Origin: Chryseobacterium sp. G0201
Lineage (GTDB): Bacteria > Bacteroidota > Bacteroidia > Flavobacteriales > Weeksellaceae
DNA: 64,000 nt
Reading direction: 5' to 3'
Assembly (NCBI RefSeq): GCF_003815655.1
Contig: NZ_CP033917.1
Span: 620,001 to 684,000 of the forward strand
Within the stretch, counting starts at the first letter, position 1. Every line of letters starts with the position of its first letter. The notes beneath the pieces are model-generated. The model ran no database searches. It saw only the letters and a program-made list of their open reading frames with translations, and was not told the origin of the DNA. Shown one piece after another: positions 15,525-23,749 of this stretch. The position numbers and the translations under genes were made by a program.

Positions 15525-17960
15525 TTAGAAGTCAAAGGCAACTGACGCTCTTACAGCAGCACCCATAATTGGTCTAGCCATAATTGTCGTACTACCCGCT
15601 TGTTGTACAGATTGTGATCTTGGATCTCCTTCTGTAATTCCGATGGTATTGAAAACGTTTGTTGCGTCAACTGCAAAACGTATTTTTCCTAACTGATAAG
15701 ACATTCCGGCACCAACTTCACCAAATGCAGGCAAAGTATCCTGATTGGTTTGATCCTGAAAACGCTTACCATAATAATTGTAGCTTACATACGTTCTCCA
15801 TTCTTTTGTAATATTTATGGCTGGCGAAATATTAAAATATAATTTCGGAATTCTTCTTACTACATTCCCTTCCAAAACACTTCCCGCTTCCAAACCATCA
15901 TATTTAGGATTTTGAATCGTTCCGTTAAAAGTAAGCTCTACAACATTATTAAACAATCGTGCATATCCTTCCAGCTCAACCCCAAAGTTTTTCGTATTGG
16001 CGAAGGTATTTTCTGAAGTTCCATTAGAGAAAACATCTGTAAACGAAAGGTTTTTAAGTGTAGAATAAAAAGGAATTACAGCAATATCAAATGTTCTTGA
16101 ATAATATTTATATCCAACTTCCAATTGATTGGTTGATACAGATTTCAAAGGCTGATCCGGTGTCGGGTTAGAGAAATAATTATAATACGCTTCTTCGTTC
16201 GGAGATCTGAAACCATTAGAAAAACGCGCATACACTGCATTTTCCTTGTTGATTTTATAATTTGCAGCAAGGGTGAAAGAAACTTTATCAATATTGTAAT
16301 TCCAATACGTGTATTTATTTCCTAAAACACTCATATTATCGTCCGCTGTTGTTGTTAAAAAACTATGAGTTCCGTCTGTCGTTAACCCTGAATTATTAAG
16401 ATTGGCAGTCGTTGTGTTTGCAAAATTTCCTTTATAATAATCATGGCTGTAACGAAGTCCTGCATTAATACTTAAATCATCCGTAATATTGTAGTCTAAA
16501 TTTGCATAAAGATCATTCAAACTTCCTTGAGTTTGTGTATCTCTCTGAAGGAAAGTCATATCTGTAACACCGTTGTATGTTTTAGAATATCCAACACTGT
16601 TTGGATTTAATGAAGTATCAACCAAATTAAGAAGCTCCGGTCTGTCTGTTGCTGTCGTTAAAATATTGCTCCAGTTCCAGTATTGATGGGATTTCCAATT
16701 GGATTTATAGAAACCTGCCGTTACATTTCCTTTATCGAATTTATAATTGAACTGTAAGTCATTCACAAAATTATTCATCTGCTTATCAATTGCCCAAAAA
16801 CCTAATTCCTGTACAAATTGTGGATTTACAATAGCTCCGTTGCTTACTAATGAATATTGATAATTATTTCCTGCGATCCCATTATCACTTGCGAATTTAG
16901 CACCTGTTGCAGGTCCGCCAGCCGGGAAAATCCCAGTGTAATTCATATTGATATTGGTATATCTTGTTTTGTTTAAAACAGTGAAATTATTTCCAAGATC
17001 ATATTTAAATTCTGCTCCCAACACATCAACTTTCGGATGAATTCCATCTTCTAAATTTCTGTTGAAAAAACCGCCTCCGGCTTGAGGAATATCCAACTGG
17101 CTGATCGCTCGGTAGCTGTACGTTCCATAATTTGCATCAAAACCGGCAAATTCTTTTATATCGTTTCCATCTCTTGTCAAAGGAATCGGAAGATAGAATG
17201 TATTTCTGTCGTCCAGTTTTTTATAATACACTTTAGCATAGCCTTTATCGAAAACGTATTTCAGATTCATTCTGATTTGTCCACCCTGATTGGCTTTAAA
17301 CCCTGTTTTTCTGATTCCGTCATCACTTCTATAGAAACCACCGACATTGAAGAATAATTTATCCTGAACCAAAGCACCTCCAACATTAAGATCAGTACGC
17401 ATCAAACCGTAAGTACTCGTCTCAAGTTTTGCGCTTCCTCTAAAATCGTTACCTCCTTCTTTTGTAATAAAGTTGATCAAACCTCCCGGAGAATTGGTTG
17501 CATAAATAGATCCCGAACCTCCTCTCAAAGCTTCTAATCTGCTTACTGAATTATCTACACGGAAGAAATTATCCGCATTCGCAAATTGCAAAGCTCCATC
17601 TTCAAAAACGGGTAATCCATCTTCCTGAACCTGCACAAATTCGTACGCTCCTGCAGAAGGAATACCTCTCGCGAAAAGGTTGTTTCCTACTTCACCACCA
17701 GAAGTTTCAACTGCAAAACCGGGAACTCTCTGTAATAAAGCCGCCGCACTGATTGGGTTTTGTTTCTGAATTTCTTTTGCACTGAATGTAGAAATTGCGG
17801 TACTGGATTCTATTTTCTTTTTAGGATTTGAGTTACCAGTGATCACAACTTGTTCAATAGATGCCGATCTGGTAGAATCCTGTGGAGTTTCCTGAGCATA
17901 CGCATTATTGAAGTAAAGCGTTGCAATACCGGCAATTAAAAAGATCGATTTTTTTTTCAT
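15525..17960 (-). CDS. TonB-dependent receptor
   Basis: This 811-residue outer-membrane transporter has a signal peptide (MKKKSIFLIAGIATLYFNNAYAQ), a TonB-box region (IEQVVITG near residue 35), a plug domain with LLQRVPGFAVET, VQEDGLPV and LEALRGGSGSIYATNSPGGLINFITK (about residues 60-175), and a long 22-strand barrel ending in a typical aromatic terminus (VAFDF). It is the last gene of the transporter-trehalase-receptor operon, 26 bases after the trehalase. The substrate is therefore probably trehalose or a related glucoside. There is no SusD partner and no N-terminal carboxypeptidase-like repeat domain. Confidence 0.93.
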   Translation of the reverse strand: MKKKSIFLIAGIATLYFNNAYAQETPQDSTRSASIEQVVITGNSNPKKKIESSTAISTFSAKEIQKQNPISAAALLQRVPGFAVETSGGEVGNNLFARGIPSAGAYEFVQVQEDGLPVFEDGALQFANADNFFRVDNSVSRLEALRGGSGSIYATNSPGGLINFITKEGGNDFRGSAKLETSTYGLMRTDLNVGGALVQDKLFFNVGGFYRSDDGIRKTGFKANQGGQIRMNLKYVFDKGYAKVYYKKLDDRNTFYLPIPLTRDGNDIKEFAGFDANYGTYSYRAISQLDIPQAGGGFFNRNLEDGIHPKVDVLGAEFKYDLGNNFTVLNKTRYTNINMNYTGIFPAGGPATGAKFASDNGIAGNNYQYSLVSNGAIVNPQFVQELGFWAIDKQMNNFVNDLQFNYKFDKGNVTAGFYKSNWKSHQYWNWSNILTTATDRPELLNLVDTSLNPNSVGYSKTYNGVTDMTFLQRDTQTQGSLNDLYANLDYNITDDLSINAGLRYSHDYYKGNFANTTTANLNNSGLTTDGTHSFLTTTADDNMSVLGNKYTYWNYNIDKVSFTLAANYKINKENAVYARFSNGFRSPNEEAYYNYFSNPTPDQPLKSVSTNQLEVGYKYYSRTFDIAVIPFYSTLKNLSFTDVFSNGTSENTFANTKNFGVELEGYARLFNNVVELTFNGTIQNPKYDGLEAGSVLEGNVVRRIPKLYFNISPAINITKEWRTYVSYNYYGKRFQDQTNQDTLPAFGEVGAGMSYQLGKIRFAVDATNVFNTIGITEGDPRSQSVQQAGSTTIMARPIMGAAVRASVAFDF

Positions 17961-17986
17961 AGCCCTATGATTTTTTATAGTTAGTT

Positions 17987-19459
17987 TTAATTTTGTTTTA
18001 ATTTTAAATAAACACCGTTCGTCCAGCCAAAACCGTCCTGATTAGGATATTCTCCGCCACCTGCAATGGTTTCTGTATCCAGAGCATTGTATTTTTCCAT
18101 TAATTTTCCGGTGTTCTTGTAAACTCGTTCTACATTAGCACACCAGTTATTTTTAATTTTCTCGGCCAGATCATCAAATCCATAATTTTTCATTGATTTA
18201 AAACCTAACCATTGATACGGTGCCCAAGCATTCGGTAAATCCCATTGTTGCCCTGAGTTTTTGGTTGTAGTAACCAATCCGCCTTGATACAAGAACTTTT
18301 CTTCTATATTTTTTGCAACAGATTTCGCCTGTTCGTCACTGGCCAAACCAAGAAATAAAGGATAAAGAGCAGCAATATGTTCAGACGGTGTTGTTGTGTG
18401 TTTTTTTGTGTGATAATCTTTATACATGTTTTCATCCCAAAAGTATTTATCGATCATCTGTCTTCGCTTTACCGCTCTTTGAGTAAAGTAAATCTCCTTT
18501 TCTGTTAAATTCTGTAGCGCTGAAGATCTCGCCAATGTTTTTTCCAAATGCCATATAAGACAGTTGACATCAACCTCAGCAAGATTCAGAGTTTCTATTG
18601 TTTGTATCGTTTCTCCATCTGCAAACCATCTGCTTGAAAAATCCCAACCAGATTCGCAGGCGCTTCTTATATTTCTGTAAAATTCGTCTCCTGTATTTTC
18701 GCTGTCTTCAATATCAATTAAATAACTTTCGGGACGAGGTACATTTTCAGCATCATAATAACGGTTTAAAATATCGCCGTCTTTAGTTTTGACAACTCTC
18801 TTTGTATTAGAACCATTTTCCAAGCCTTCTTCACCATTCATCCAGAAAGCATATTCTTTTTCCAGTGTATCGTGATATTTGATATAAATATTTTCGTCTT
18901 TTGTTGTTTCAAAAAGCAAATCAAGCATCAAAGAAAAATACGGTGGCTGGGAACGGCTTAAAAAATGAGTTCTGCTCGCATTCGGAACAAATCCTACGGT
19001 TTGAATTAAATAAGAACAGTTTTCAATGATATTTTCCATCATTTCAACTCTTCCCGAAACCTGTAATCCAAGCATGATAAAATAACTGTCCCAATAGAAA
19101 AACTCGTTGAAACGCCCGCCTGGAACTACATAAGGTTTTGGAAGTTTTAATAATGTTCCTCTTTCTTCGTAAGCAGTTCTTGTCAGTTCCTCCCAAAGTT
19201 TTTCGATATGTTCGTTAATTGGCAACTGTTTTTCTCTCTTAATCGAAATTTTAGCGCCCAAAAAATCGAAATTTGACATCACAAAAGCTTTTAAATCAAA
19301 ACTTTCTGTATCTTTTTCCTTATCATATTTTGAATTAATTTCAGAAATAGAAAATAATGGAACCGCATCTGTCATCATCTTTTGATCTTCAAAAACTTTA
19401 GATCTTTGAACATCATCAAAAAGAGCCTGAATTTCGTTTATGTAAAGTTGATTACTCAT
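17987..19459 (-). CDS. trehalase (GH37), cytoplasmic type
   Basis: This enzyme splits trehalose into two glucose molecules. The GH37 signatures are complete: PGGRFNEFFYWDSYFIMLGL near residue 112, the catalytic-acid region ESGWDFSSRW near 272, QQWDLPNAWAP near 405, and the late GGGEYPNQDGFGWTNGV loop. The 490-residue length matches TreF/TreA. There is no signal peptide, so trehalose must first enter the cytoplasm, consistent with the MFS gene two bases upstream. Confidence 0.95.
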   Translation of the reverse strand: MSNQLYINEIQALFDDVQRSKVFEDQKMMTDAVPLFSISEINSKYDKEKDTESFDLKAFVMSNFDFLGAKISIKREKQLPINEHIEKLWEELTRTAYEERGTLLKLPKPYVVPGGRFNEFFYWDSYFIMLGLQVSGRVEMMENIIENCSYLIQTVGFVPNASRTHFLSRSQPPYFSLMLDLLFETTKDENIYIKYHDTLEKEYAFWMNGEEGLENGSNTKRVVKTKDGDILNRYYDAENVPRPESYLIDIEDSENTGDEFYRNIRSACESGWDFSSRWFADGETIQTIETLNLAEVDVNCLIWHLEKTLARSSALQNLTEKEIYFTQRAVKRRQMIDKYFWDENMYKDYHTKKHTTTPSEHIAALYPLFLGLASDEQAKSVAKNIEEKFLYQGGLVTTTKNSGQQWDLPNAWAPYQWLGFKSMKNYGFDDLAEKIKNNWCANVERVYKNTGKLMEKYNALDTETIAGGGEYPNQDGFGWTNGVYLKLKQN

Positions 19460-19461
19460 TT

Positions 19462-20691
19462 TTATTTTTTAGGATTTATTTTTAATTTATTCATGAAAAT
19501 TGCTGAAACGATCAACATTGAAAGTGGAATTAATGAAAGGTAAAACGCCTGTTGTCCGCTAAATTTTTCAAATACCAAACCTGTGATTATCGAACCAATC
19601 GTTCCTCCGATTGCAGAAAAAACGACAATCAAACCAGACATTGCACTGTGTAAATATTTTGGAATTGATGCTAAGATCACAGAGTTGATACTTGGATAAA
19701 TTGGAGCCAATAAACCGCCCATTAATGGAAATAAATACACAACCAATGGAGCATTCAGCCAAGTCGTTCCTGTATCAATATGAATATTGTGAGTTAATGG
19801 TAAAACCAACAAAATACTTATTGCAAAACCAATCACACAAAAGGAAACAACGTAAATCCAGCTAAATTTTTTCGAGAAAAAACCCGATAAAAATCTTCCT
19901 AACGCAAAAGCTCCCGCCAAAACCGCACCCGCCTGAATACTCATCGAAGTCGGAACTTTTAGGATTTCTTTATAAAAAGTTGGTGTCCATGTTTGAAAGC
20001 TCTGCTCTACCAACACAAAAAGAAAAGCACATAATAAAAAGAACAATACTTTTCTGTAACTGAATAAACTTGCGCTGTTTCTCAAATCTCCAAGCAAGTC
20101 TGTTTTTTCGCTTTTTGCTTCATTTTCATTCAACTTAGAAAAGAAAAGAAATAAAAATGATAATGTCGAAAGTGCACCTAATACCCAATAAACATTCAGC
20201 CAATGTGTAGATTTTGGGTTATGGTCGTCGATAAATAAGCTGAATAAAACATTTCCAACCAACACTCCGATCATGAAAAATCCTTCCAGATATCCCATAA
20301 AACTTGAGTGTTCTTTATCTGTATTCGTCACCAATCCGATGGATGTGAAAACCGAAATTTTAATCAAAGCGAAAGAAATTCCGACAATCGTAAATAGCAA
20401 TTTGAAAAACCAGAACTCATTAGAAAAAGGCATTACAAAACACATGCAACTCACCAAAAATAAAGCGATCAACATTGATTTTTTAATACCAATCTTTGGT
20501 AAAAAAGATGCTAAAATGAACGAACAAATAGCAATCGGAAGATCTTTAAAACCTTCCAAAACACTTGCAGAAGATTTCGAAATACCGAAATTTTGCTGCA
20601 TTTGTAATATTACCGTTCCCACAGAATTCAAAAGAATTGCGAAAACGAAATAATTTAAAAACAAAACCGCCTTTATGTTGAAATTTTTCAT
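19462..20691 (-). CDS. MFS transporter, probably for trehalose
   Basis: This is a 409-residue inner-membrane protein with twelve hydrophobic segments and typical MFS loops. It starts MKNFNIKAVLFLNYFVFAILLNSVGTVIL and has the 2-3 loop region LPKIGIKKSMLIAL. It is the first gene of the operon with the trehalase and TonB receptor, with a two-base gap to the trehalase. The substrate is inferred from that context. The start at 20691 is supported by the membrane segment that follows at once. Confidence 0.88.
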   Translation of the reverse strand: MKNFNIKAVLFLNYFVFAILLNSVGTVILQMQQNFGISKSSASVLEGFKDLPIAICSFILASFLPKIGIKKSMLIALFLVSCMCFVMPFSNEFWFFKLLFTIVGISFALIKISVFTSIGLVTNTDKEHSSFMGYLEGFFMIGVLVGNVLFSLFIDDHNPKSTHWLNVYWVLGALSTLSFLFLFFSKLNENEAKSEKTDLLGDLRNSASLFSYRKVLFFLLCAFLFVLVEQSFQTWTPTFYKEILKVPTSMSIQAGAVLAGAFALGRFLSGFFSKKFSWIYVVSFCVIGFAISILLVLPLTHNIHIDTGTTWLNAPLVVYLFPLMGGLLAPIYPSINSVILASIPKYLHSAMSGLIVVFSAIGGTIGSIITGLVFEKFSGQQAFYLSLIPLSMLIVSAIFMNKLKINPKK

Positions 20692-20729
20692 TAAATAATT
20701 TCTTGGTGGCTAAGATAGAAGCATTTATG

Positions 20730-20739
20730 TTAACGTTAA
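20730..20739. promoter_or_regulatory. palindrome in the divergent trehalose/AraC control region
   Basis: TTAACGTTAA is a perfect 10-bp palindrome, followed by TTTAACAC. It lies between the divergent starts at 20691 and 20814 and could be an operator. No binding evidence exists in the sequence beyond symmetry and position. Confidence 0.35.
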
Positions 20740-20813
20740 TTTAACACAGTAAATGAATATTTGAACTATATTAATATAATTATTATTTTAGACGATAAAA
20801 TACGATTAACTGA

Positions 20814-21719
20814 ATGAAAGTTACATTTGAACGAGTGATCCCCGATGAAAAGAGCTCTTTTCGCACAATTCACAATAATTCTCCTATTTCAGAATTCAAA
20901 TGGGAGTACCATTATCATCCGGAAATTGAGCTCGTGTGTATCATTTCGGGGAACGGAACGCGCCATGTCGGCTATCATAAAAGTAATTACACCAATGGTG
21001 ATTTGGTATTGATTGGTTCCAATATTCCGCATTCCGGATTCGGTTTAAACTCTATTGATCCTCACGAGGAAATTGTTTTACAGTTCAAGGAAGAGATTCT
21101 GCAGTTTCCGCAACAGGAAGTTGAAGCGAGATCTATTAAAAACTTGTTGGAACTTTCAAAATATGGCATTCAATTTCATACCAAGATCAAAAAAGCAATG
21201 CTTCCAAGGTTAAAATTAATGTTGGAATGTGAAGGTTATAAAAGATATTTATTGTTGTTAGAAATTCTTTTCGAGCTTTCAAAATGTACTGATTATGAGC
21301 TTTTAAACAAGGAAATTATGCCGTACACGATTATTTCAAGAAATAAAACCCGTCTGGAAAATATTTTCACCTTTGTAGAACATAATTATGACAAAGAAAT
21401 TAATATTGAAGATGTTGCAAAACTGGCGAATCTCACCCTTCCCGCTTTCTGTAATTTTTTCAAAAAAGCTACACAGATTACTTTTACTGAATTTGTGAAT
21501 AGATATCGTATTAATAAGGCTTGTTTGTTAATGGCTCAAGATAAAAGTATTTCTGAATGCAGTTACAGCTGCGGTTTTAATAATGTAACTTACTTTAACA
21601 GAATGTTTAAAAAATATACGCAGAAAACACCTTCTGAGTTTATTAAAAATTATTCTCCTGGTAAGGTCGATGTAGATTCAAAGGTTGAAAATAAGGTTAA
21701 AATTAAGGCTAGTTTTTAA
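20814..21719 (+). CDS. AraC-family transcriptional regulator
   Basis: This 301-residue regulator has an N-terminal cupin sensing domain (FKWEYHYHPEIELVCIISGNGTRHVG, NIPHSGF, about residues 20-100) that would bind a sugar. The C-terminal AraC DNA-binding domain has two helix-turn-helices (IEDVAKLANLTLPAFCNFFKKAT and ISECSYSCGFNNVTYFNRMFKKYTQKTPSEF, about residues 190-285). It is divergent from the trehalose operon and is the likely regulator of it. Confidence 0.92.
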   Translation: MKVTFERVIPDEKSSFRTIHNNSPISEFKWEYHYHPEIELVCIISGNGTRHVGYHKSNYTNGDLVLIGSNIPHSGFGLNSIDPHEEIVLQFKEEILQFPQQEVEARSIKNLLELSKYGIQFHTKIKKAMLPRLKLMLECEGYKRYLLLLEILFELSKCTDYELLNKEIMPYTIISRNKTRLENIFTFVEHNYDKEINIEDVAKLANLTLPAFCNFFKKATQITFTEFVNRYRINKACLLMAQDKSISECSYSCGFNNVTYFNRMFKKYTQKTPSEFIKNYSPGKVDVDSKVENKVKIKASF

Positions 21720-21728
21720 GACTAAAAT

Positions 21729-21761
21729 TGTGGATAACTTTGTGGATAACCATGTTGATAA
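21729..21761. promoter_or_regulatory. three DnaA-box-like sequences at exact 12-bp spacing
   Basis: Copies at 21729-21737 and 21741-21749 read TGTGGATAA, the exact complement of the DnaA box TTATCCACA. A third at 21753-21761 differs by one base (TGTTGATAA). All point the same way with starts 12 bases apart, and AT-rich sequence follows up to 21880, including a TTGTTAACAA palindrome. Confidence 0.55.
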
Positions 21762-21882
21762 CTTTTCAACCCAATAAAAAGTAATAAATTTAAACTTATT
21801 AAAATCTACACAAAACCTATATAAACAGATAGTTACAGTAGATCATTCTAGTAAAAATAATTTGTTAACAATTTTAAACAAA

Positions 21883-21909
21883 AAAGCTGTTCGATAATAG
21901 AACAGCTTT
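21883..21909 (-). terminator. terminator of the thioredoxin-family gene
   Basis: A 10-bp perfect stem (AAAGCTGTTC with GAACAGCTTT) and a seven-base loop lie just past the end of the minus-strand gene at 21934, with an A run that reads as T on that strand. Confidence 0.7.
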
Positions 21910-21933
21910 ATATATTTTAAACAAAATGAAAAA

Positions 21934-22488
21934 TTATTTCCATTTAATATTACAACCCATGCTCGGTCTTTGAAGCTCTTCCTGAGGTTCACCTAATAAC
22001 AGATTTTCGAAAGCAATAATAAGATCTTCACCTGTAACATCTTTATTGTTTCCAGGTCTTGAATCATCCATTTGTCCTCTGTAGATGAGGTCTAATTTCT
22101 CATCAAAGAAGAAGAAATCCGGTGTACATGCAGCTTCGTAAGCTTTTGCAATTGCCTGGCTTTCGTCATATAAATAAGGAAAGTCAAAGTTTTTTTCAAT
22201 TTGGAATTCAATCATTTTCTCCGGAGAGTCAGCCGGATATTTTTCTACATTATTAGCATTGATCGCAATGAATTCTATTCCTCTTTCATTATAGTCTTCA
22301 TATAATTCATTCAATTTATCAATTACATGAAGAACGAACGGGCAATGGTTGCACATAAAGATAACCAATGTTCCTTTTTTACCTTTCAAATCATCCAATG
22401 ATTGGATTTCATTACTTTTTGAAGGGTTCGGAAGCTCAAAAAAAGGAGCTTTTGTTCCTAATGCGATCATATTTGAGGGAGTATTCAT
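21934..22488 (-). CDS. thioredoxin-family protein (AhpC/TSA-like)
   Basis: This 184-residue protein has a thioredoxin fold with a CNHCPFV active-site motif near residue 45, preceded by KKGTLVIFM and followed by the VIDKLNELYEDY helix. The later YDESQAIAKAYEAACTPDFFFF segment contains the cis-proline region. It may act as a thiol oxidoreductase or a peroxiredoxin-like protein in the cytoplasm. No signal peptide is visible. The ATG at 22488 (MNTPSNMIALG) is the best start. The longer frame adds seven residues with no support. Confidence 0.9.
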   Translation of the reverse strand: MNTPSNMIALGTKAPFFELPNPSKSNEIQSLDDLKGKKGTLVIFMCNHCPFVLHVIDKLNELYEDYNERGIEFIAINANNVEKYPADSPEKMIEFQIEKNFDFPYLYDESQAIAKAYEAACTPDFFFFDEKLDLIYRGQMDDSRPGNNKDVTGEDLIIAFENLLLGEPQEELQRPSMGCNIKWK

Positions 22489-22729
22489 ATCTTTTTTATT
22501 TAGGCACAAAGATAAATATTTCTTTTATTATATAGGTAAGGAAGCTTGAAGCGGAAAGAAAGAAGTTACGCAATTTAAAAACATTTATAATTCAATCGAC
22601 TCAGGCTATTTATCCTATTAATTTTTACAATAATTTCAAAATCATCTCCTTAAACTCCCATTTTTACTGCATTCACCTATTTATAAAATTACTTTAAAAT
22701 CTTTAGCCAGTCTTAAATAGTAAAATACA

Positions 22730-22762
22730 TTTGGAAGATATACTTAAAAGTTTGTAGTTTTG
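22730..22762 (+). promoter_or_regulatory. promoter of the tetR gene
   Basis: The -33 element TTTG at 22730-22733 and the -7 element TAGTTTTG at 22755-22762 are separated by 21 bases, a close match to the Bacteroidota consensus TTTG-N19-21-TAnnTTTG. The operator at 22763-22775 directly abuts the -7 box and covers the expected start site. Confidence 0.7.
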
Positions 22763-22775
22763 CTAACACTGTTAG
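22763..22775. promoter_or_regulatory. TetR operator candidate 1
   Basis: CTAACACTGTTAG is a 13-bp odd-centred perfect palindrome sitting between the -7 box and the ATG of tetR. Three near-identical copies recur upstream of the efflux operon. Its position fits negative autoregulation. Confidence 0.65.
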
Positions 22776-22789
22776 TAAAATAAAAAATC

Positions 22790-23386
22790 ATGGGCTTACA
22801 TGAACGTCGTCAAAGAGAAAAAGAATCAATACGTGCCAATATTTTGGATGCGGCTTTTTCTTTGGCTAAAACGGAAGGTTGGGCCTCGCTTTCAATCCGT
22901 AAAATTGCAGACGCTATAGAATACAGTGCTCCAGTAGTTTACGATTATTTTGAGAACAAAGAAGCTATTCTGTATGAAATTTCACTGAATGGTTTTCACT
23001 GTTTACACATAGAATTATTAAAAGCTCAGAAAAAGCATGATACTCCCGAAGAACAATTAACTGCAATAGTTGATGCATATTGGAAGTTTGCTTTTAAGAA
23101 TAAAGAATATTATCAATTAATGTTTGGTCTTGGGATGCAATGCAGTGGAAAAGGTCTTATGAAAGAAGAATTTTCTTCGTTTCAGGATATGATCTACGAT
23201 TGCACTTATGAGATCATCAAGAAAAACGGATCTAATCCGGATAATGCTTGTCACATGTCTCACGCATTATTTTCGGCTGTACATGGTTTGATCTCTATTA
23301 TGATGATGCGTAACGATGATATCCCTTCTACAATGAATAAAACTACATTAGACGAAACGGTTTCGGCTTTTGTTAAATCTTTGTAA
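22790..23386 (+). CDS. TetR/AcrR-family transcriptional repressor
   Basis: This 198-residue regulator has an N-terminal DNA-binding domain with IRANILDAAFSLAKTEGWASLSIRKIADAIEYSAPVVYDYFENKEAIL (about residues 13-57), typical of TetR. The C-terminal ligand domain has a TetR_C-like helical pattern (YWKFAFKNKEYYQLMFGLGMQ). It lies just upstream of the RND efflux operon in the same direction. The repeated palindromes in front of both suggest that it represses itself and the pump and is released by a toxic ligand. Confidence 0.92.
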   Translation: MGLHERRQREKESIRANILDAAFSLAKTEGWASLSIRKIADAIEYSAPVVYDYFENKEAILYEISLNGFHCLHIELLKAQKKHDTPEEQLTAIVDAYWKFAFKNKEYYQLMFGLGMQCSGKGLMKEEFSSFQDMIYDCTYEIIKKNGSNPDNACHMSHALFSAVHGLISIMMMRNDDIPSTMNKTTLDETVSAFVKSL

Positions 23387-23405
23387 ATTTTTTTTGAACT
23401 AAAAA

Positions 23406-23418
23406 TTAACACCGTTAG
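23406..23418. promoter_or_regulatory. TetR operator candidate 2
   Basis: TTAACACCGTTAG differs from operator 1 by two bases. It is followed by GAAAAGTAACA, which is also shared with copies 3 and 4. Confidence 0.55.
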
Positions 23419-23534
23419 GAAAAGTAACATGGAATAATTAACATTATTCAATTTTATTTAAATTAAAAAAGAAAAAACTTTAAAATGAAGACTAATTTCA
23501 TAGCATTACTTTATGTAATTTTCTTTCCTTACCA

Positions 23535-23547
23535 TTAACACTGTTAG
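23535..23547. promoter_or_regulatory. TetR operator candidate 3
   Basis: TTAACACTGTTAG differs from operator 1 only at its first base. It is followed by GAAAAATAACA as in the other copies. Confidence 0.6.
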
Positions 23548-23665
23548 GAAAAATAACACCAGGCACATCATTTATACATTTAAAATCAACATTAAAAAAA
23601 TTATAATCATGTAGACAATAATTTACTCAATATTAAGAATTCTGTAATTTTTTTTGAACTAATCA

Positions 23666-23678
23666 TTAACACTGTTAG
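23666..23678. promoter_or_regulatory. TetR operator candidate 4
   Basis: TTAACACTGTTAG is identical to candidate 3. It ends 71 bases before the adaptor-gene ATG and is the copy best placed to block the efflux operon. Confidence 0.6.
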
Positions 23679-23749
23679 GAAAAATAACGGAATTTAAATT
23701 AAAAACAATACTACTTAATCTAACACTTCATTAAAAATTTAAACTTAAA

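Larger units (their letters stand above)
23387..23749. other. control region between tetR and the efflux operon
   Basis: This 363-base gap holds no convincing gene. It carries three operator-like palindromes and a direct repeat of about 40 bases (from 23383 and from 23643), each copy with a T8 run, GAACTA and the operator. Promoter elements for the efflux operon were not clearly recognised. Confidence 0.6.

Noticed and set aside
15525..17960. SusC-type receptor of a polysaccharide utilisation locus
   Set aside because: There is no SusD partner, no N-terminal carboxypeptidase-like domain and no glycan-degrading gene besides trehalase.
23485..23538. 17-codon frame MKTNFIALLYVIFFPYH between tetR and the pump
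   Set aside because: It is too short, has no ribosome or promoter support, and its stop overlaps an operator copy. Probably chance.
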